Below are positions 60,377 through 64,000 of a DNA stretch of 64,000 nt, piece after piece. The notes beneath the pieces were generated by a model. That model was not told where the DNA came from. It saw only the letters and a list, made by a program, of their open reading frames with translations, and ran no database searches. A program made the translations under genes and the position numbers. The first letter of the stretch is position 1, and the number at the start of each line of letters is the position of its first letter. Origin of the DNA: Clostridiaceae bacterium (GTDB lineage Bacteria; Bacillota; Clostridia; Lachnospirales; Lachnospiraceae); the NCBI GenBank assembly GCA_902362725.1, contig CABIXM010000008.1, forward strand, positions 1 through 64,000, written 5' to 3'.

Positions 60377-61819
60377 ATGAATTACGGAATGATAAGATAC
60401 ATCGTGGGGAAAATGCTTCTGATAGAAGGTTTTCTGCTGCTTTTCCCGGCCTTTGTGTCATTTTTATATGGGGAAATGGAAGGTATCAGCTTCCTGCTGA
60501 CTGCGATGCTCCTGCTCCTGGTATCGTTTCTGAGCTCCCGGAAGCCGGAGAATACGGCCATTTACGCCAAGGAGGGATTCCTTATCGTGGCACTGGCCTG
60601 GATTCTGTGGTCGGTATTCGGCGCGCTGCCTTTCCTGCTTTCGGGCTGCATCCCCCGGTTTGAGGATGCGTTCTTTGAGGTGGTGTCGGGCTTTACGACC
60701 ACGGGCTCCACGATTTTAAGAGATATTGAGGGGCTGCCCAAGTGCATGAATTTCTGGCGCTGCCTGACCCACTGGGTGGGCGGCATGGGCGTGCTGGTAT
60801 TCGTCATGGCGGTGATCCCCTTAAGCAATAAGAATTCCATGTTCCTGATGCGTGCGGAGATACCGGGACCCACCTGCGATAAGCTGGTACCCAAGGCGCG
60901 TACCACGGCGCGGATTCTGTACACCATGTATCTGGGGCTGTCTGTGGCGGAGGTCATTTTCCTGCTGGCAGGCGACATGAATCTGTACCAGGCAGTGATT
61001 CACACCTTCAGTACAGCCGGAACCGGAGGCTTCTCCGACCGGAACGCCAGCGTGGCGGCTTTTAACAGTGCCTATATCGACGGCGTGATTACGGTCTTTA
61101 TGCTGCTGTTCGGCATCAACTTCAACCTGTATTTCCTGCTGCTCATGAAGAACGTCAAGGGTTTCTTTAAAAATGAGGAGCTGCGGAATTATCTGGGAAT
61201 TGTGGCGGCAGCGATTGCACTGATCACGATTAATATTATGAATCTGTACGGCGGCGTGCTGCACGCTTTCCGTTACGCGGCCTTCCAGGTGGTATCGGTT
61301 ATTACGACCACCGGCTTTGTAACGGCAAATTTTGATTTGTGGCCGGAGTTTTCCAAGACCATTCTGCTGCTTCTGATGGTGGTGGGAGCCTGCGCCGGAA
61401 GCACGGGCGGCGGCATGAAGGTGTCCCGTATTATGATTCTGGGCCGGACCATCACCAAGGAGATGCGGCAGATTCTGCATCCCAAGTCAGTCAATGTGGT
61501 AAAACTGGATGGCAAGCGCCTGACGGATGAGGAGACCCATGGGGTCTATGTGTATACTATCTGCTATTTTGTGATCTTAAGTGTGTCTGTACTGCTGATT
61601 TCGGTGGATAACTTTGATTTTATCACGAACTTTACGGCCGTATTGACTACCCTGAATAACGTGGGACCGGGTCTGGCGAAGGTGGGACCGGTGGAGAATT
61701 TCTCCGCGTTTTCCTGCTTTTCGAAGATTATCTTAAGTTTGGATATGCTCATAGGACGCCTGGAGATTCTGCCGATTATGATGCTGCTGGCTCCGGTGAC
61801 CTGGCGGAAGAAGTTTTAA
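60377..61819 (+). CDS. trkH: Trk potassium uptake membrane subunit
   Basis: A 480-residue membrane protein with about ten transmembrane segments arranged as four M1-P-M2 units. Filter motifs are visible: SGFTTTGSTI, STAGTGGFSDRN, TTTGFVTANF and NNVGPGLAKVG. VGACAGSTGGGMKVSR is the TrkH loop. It forms the potassium pathway gated by TrkA. The 86 bases that follow hold no clear terminator. Confidence 0.95.
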   Translation: MNYGMIRYIVGKMLLIEGFLLLFPAFVSFLYGEMEGISFLLTAMLLLLVSFLSSRKPENTAIYAKEGFLIVALAWILWSVFGALPFLLSGCIPRFEDAFFEVVSGFTTTGSTILRDIEGLPKCMNFWRCLTHWVGGMGVLVFVMAVIPLSNKNSMFLMRAEIPGPTCDKLVPKARTTARILYTMYLGLSVAEVIFLLAGDMNLYQAVIHTFSTAGTGGFSDRNASVAAFNSAYIDGVITVFMLLFGINFNLYFLLLMKNVKGFFKNEELRNYLGIVAAAIALITINIMNLYGGVLHAFRYAAFQVVSVITTTGFVTANFDLWPEFSKTILLLLMVVGACAGSTGGGMKVSRIMILGRTITKEMRQILHPKSVNVVKLDGKRLTDEETHGVYVYTICYFVILSVSVLLISVDNFDFITNFTAVLTTLNNVGPGLAKVGPVENFSAFSCFSKIILSLDMLIGRLEILPIMMLLAPVTWRKKF

Positions 61820-61905
61820 AAATAGCACATAACAGGGGAGCTGGTCTTTGGCTGGCTTCCATGTTAAAATAGGATTTAGAAATAAAAGGGAAAGAAGGTA
61901 ATATT

Positions 61906-62736
61906 ATGTCAGAAAAATCATGCAGCAATACAAGCTGCGATAAGACAAGCTGCGAGGGATGTCCCAGCAAGGCAAAGGAGCAGCAGCCCCAGAGCCTGCA
62001 GGCAGAGTGCAACGAATACAGCTGTGTGCGCCGGGTTATCGGCGTAGTCAGCGGCAAGGGAGGCGTGGGAAAATCCATGGTGACTGCGTCTCTGGCCAAT
62101 GAGCTGGCGGCGAAGGGCTACCAGGTAGGTATCCTGGACGCGGATATCACAGGTCCGTCCATTCCGAGAATGTATGGGGTACACGGTCCGGCAGAGGGCA
62201 GCGATATGGGAATTGAGCCGCGGCTTACCAAGAATGGTATCAAGCTCATGTCCATGAACCTGCTGCTTCCCACAGAGGACACTCCGGTGATCTGGAGAGG
62301 CCCGATCATCGCCAATATTGTAAAGCAGTTCTGGACCGACGTAATCTGGGGCGATCTGGATTATCTGCTGGTGGATATGCCGCCTGGAACCGGCGACGTG
62401 CCCCTGACTGTATTCCAGTCCCTGCCGGTCAACGAGATTGTAGTCGTGACCTCTCCCCAGGATCTGGTACAGCTGATCGTGAAGAAGGCGCTGAGTATGG
62501 CAGATCAGATGAAGATTCCGGTAAAGGGTGTGGTGGAGAATTATTCCTGGCTGGAGTGCCCGGACTGCGGAAAGAAGCTTTATCCCTTCGGCAAGAGCCA
62601 TCTGGAGGAAATCGCAGGTGAGGAGAAGCTGCAGATTATCGGACGCGTTCCCATGAAGCCGGAATTCGCCGAAGCTGCGGATGCGGGTGAATTTGATAAG
62701 GTGAGAAATCCTTATCTGGATGTGGATTTTGAATAG
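61906..62736 (+). CDS. Mrp/NBP35-type P-loop Fe-S carrier ATPase
   Basis: A 276-residue protein. A cysteine-rich N-terminus (CSNTSCDKTSCEGC) resembles the NBP35 cluster site. The deviant Walker A GKGGVGKS lies near residue 48, DADITGPSIPRM and VDMPPGTGDVPLTVFQ follow, and the C-terminal ECPDCGKK carries the bridging C-x2-C. It assembles or carries Fe-S clusters in the cytosol; many clients exist in this window. AAGAAGG precedes the ATG. Confidence 0.93.
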   Translation: MSEKSCSNTSCDKTSCEGCPSKAKEQQPQSLQAECNEYSCVRRVIGVVSGKGGVGKSMVTASLANELAAKGYQVGILDADITGPSIPRMYGVHGPAEGSDMGIEPRLTKNGIKLMSMNLLLPTEDTPVIWRGPIIANIVKQFWTDVIWGDLDYLLVDMPPGTGDVPLTVFQSLPVNEIVVVTSPQDLVQLIVKKALSMADQMKIPVKGVVENYSWLECPDCGKKLYPFGKSHLEEIAGEEKLQIIGRVPMKPEFAEAADAGEFDKVRNPYLDVDFE

Positions 62737-62756
62737 GAAAATCAAAAGAAATGTGG

Positions 62757-62800
62757 AAAAGGATTCGCCGGGACTTGGGAAAGACCGGCGAATCCTTTTG
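62757..62800 (+). terminator. Terminator after the Mrp-type gene
   Basis: Perfect 15-bp arms (62757-62771 and 62785-62799) with A-rich and T-rich outer ends. Confidence 0.85.
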
Positions 62801-62840
62801 GATACCCGAAAATCTGGAGATAAAAGAGAAAGGGAACAGA

Positions 62841-64000
62841 ATGGAGCGCAGAGAGATTTATACGAAGATCACAGGAAAGGCTGAGACCATGAAACAGGAG
62901 CTGGTGAAGATCCGGAGGGATTTTCATCGCTATCCGGAGCTGGGATGGATGGAAATGCGGACATCCTCTATCATTGCATCTTATTTGAAAAGAGTTGGCT
63001 GTGACGAGGTGCTGGTGGGACGCGATGTGTGTCTGGATGAAGCGCGGATGGGTCTGCCTGCGGATGAGGTGTTGGACCGGCATTATGAGGAGGCGGCGGC
63101 CCAGGAGGGCACAGAGCTTGCGTATCTGTCCGATACAAAAGGTGGATTCACCGGTGTGGTTGGAATCTTGCGCTGCGGCGAAGGACCAACGGTGGCATTC
63201 CGGTTTGATATGGACGCGCTGCCGGTGCTGGAGTGCAAGGAAGAGGCACATTATCCGACAAAAGAGGGGTTTGCGTCCCGCAATACGGGTGTCATGCATG
63301 CCTGCGGCCATGACGGCCATATGACGGTAGGACTGGGAACGGCCAAAATTCTCTGCGAGCTGCGGGAACAGCTTCACGGAACCGTGAAATTTATCTTCCA
63401 GCCAGCGGAGGAAGGCGTGCGCGGAGCGAAGTCCATTGTGGAGCACGGACATCTGGACGATGTGGATTATGTGCTGGGCGCCCATATGGGAGGCGGACTG
63501 GAGCAGAAGGAAGCAGCCATCGGAATCGGTGACGGCGAGAGTCTGGCTACTGTAAAGTATGATGTGGAATTTTATGGAAAAGGCTCCCATGCGGCGGCTT
63601 CTCCGGAAGAAGGGAAAAACGCTATGTTGGCCATGGCTACGGCGATATTGAATCTGCACGCCATTCCCCGGAGTGGTAAGGGAGATACCCGGGTAAATGT
63701 GGGAAGGGTTGTGGCAGGTACCGGACGGAATATTATCTGTGAGCATGCGCACATGGAGATGGAAGTCCGGGGCATGACCACGGAGGCCAATACCTATATG
63801 AAGGAGTATGCCGAGCGGATTATCCGCAGCGCGGCCGAAATGCACGACTGCACCTGCGAGATGAAGCTCATGGGCGCAGCCATGAATGGAATCAATGATG
63901 ACGCGCTGTCGGATCGGCTGGCGAAGGTTTGTGAGGAGGATTTGCATCTGCCGGTGGTTCGGCTGAAGAAGGGCGGAGCCGGAGGCAGTGAGGATTATTC
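62841..64000 (+). CDS. AbgA-like M20 amidohydrolase, cut by the window end
   Basis: At least 386 residues, open to the last base. KIRRDFHRYPELGWMEMRT at the N-terminus, then the RMGLPADEVL insert, GGFTGVVGILR, FRFDMDALPV, MHACGHDGHM and FIFQPAEEGVRGAKS closely follow AbgA, a subunit of p-aminobenzoyl-glutamate hydrolase. YGKGSHAAASPEEGKNA marks the lid domain. GAAAGGGAAC lies before the ATG. An AbgB partner or transporter would be expected beyond the window. The other M20 gene at 53073 is a separate, shorter type. Confidence 0.88.
   Translation, partial: MERREIYTKITGKAETMKQELVKIRRDFHRYPELGWMEMRTSSIIASYLKRVGCDEVLVGRDVCLDEARMGLPADEVLDRHYEEAAAQEGTELAYLSDTKGGFTGVVGILRCGEGPTVAFRFDMDALPVLECKEEAHYPTKEGFASRNTGVMHACGHDGHMTVGLGTAKILCELREQLHGTVKFIFQPAEEGVRGAKSIVEHGHLDDVDYVLGAHMGGGLEQKEAAIGIGDGESLATVKYDVEFYGKGSHAAASPEEGKNAMLAMATAILNLHAIPRSGKGDTRVNVGRVVAGTGRNIICEHAHMEMEVRGMTTEANTYMKEYAERIIRSAAEMHDCTCEMKLMGAAMNGINDDALSDRLAKVCEEDLHLPVVRLKKGGAGGSEDY

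Overview
The window looks like a chromosomal segment of an anaerobic, low-to-moderate GC Firmicute, most likely a Lachnospiraceae-type Clostridium. The grounds are strong AGGAGG ribosome sites, an oxygen-independent (cbi-type) cobalamin pathway, a ferredoxin-rich formate dehydrogenase with NuoE/NuoF-like partners, a sensory [FeFe]-hydrogenase paralogue beside a SpoIIE phosphatase, and an infC-rpmI-rplT operon with an attenuator leader. The genus is inference; no rRNA or tRNA gene was seen.

Region 1 (110-29395) is a nearly complete adenosylcobalamin pathway. It holds hemA, a hemC-cobA-hemD triple fusion, cbiL, cbiF, cbiH, cbiP, cbiC, cobT, cbiD, cbiG, a cbiJ-cbiE-cbiT triple fusion, cbiA, cobU, cobS, cobD, cobC, cbiB and a corrinoid adenosyltransferase. 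A tRNA-modification gene (tcdA) leads it and a lipoprotein gene sits inside it. I did not find hemB, hemL, a cobalt chelatase, a precorrin-2 dehydrogenase, a cobalt importer or a cobalamin riboswitch. Between cobS and cbiB the locus is broken by AT-rich accessory DNA: a frameshifted RpiR regulator, a beta-glucoside PTS IIBC and a 6-phospho-beta-glucosidase, a decayed copy of a CobU-like/cobC pair carrying a small AT-rich insert with terminal inverted repeats, and an MNT/HEPN toxin-antitoxin pair. An AAA-ATPase/PD-(D/E)XK gene lies before the adenosyltransferase.

Region 2 (29411-49915) begins with purC and is then devoted to molybdenum cofactor and formate metabolism: a molybdopterin-binding protein, moeA, mobB, a ModE-type regulator with a nucleotidyltransferase-like N-terminus, modABC, moaA, moaC, fdhD, a MOSC-MogA fusion, mobA, and a NuoE/NuoF/FdhA-type formate dehydrogenase. 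The sensory hydrogenase and its phosphatase lie in the middle on the minus strand. A ModE-like 24-bp operator overlaps the modA start region.

Region 3 (49937-54283) holds a Crp-like fragment, a PucR-type regulator, a poorly characterised two-gene membrane module (DUF3100 plus partner) and an M20 amidohydrolase. Region 4 (54308-64000) is more housekeeping: infC (with an AUU start), rpmI, rplT, two G3E (CobW-type) GTPases, an Lrp regulator, a DUF1653 protein, trkA, trkH, an Mrp/NBP35 ATPase and an AbgA-like amidohydrolase cut off by the window end.
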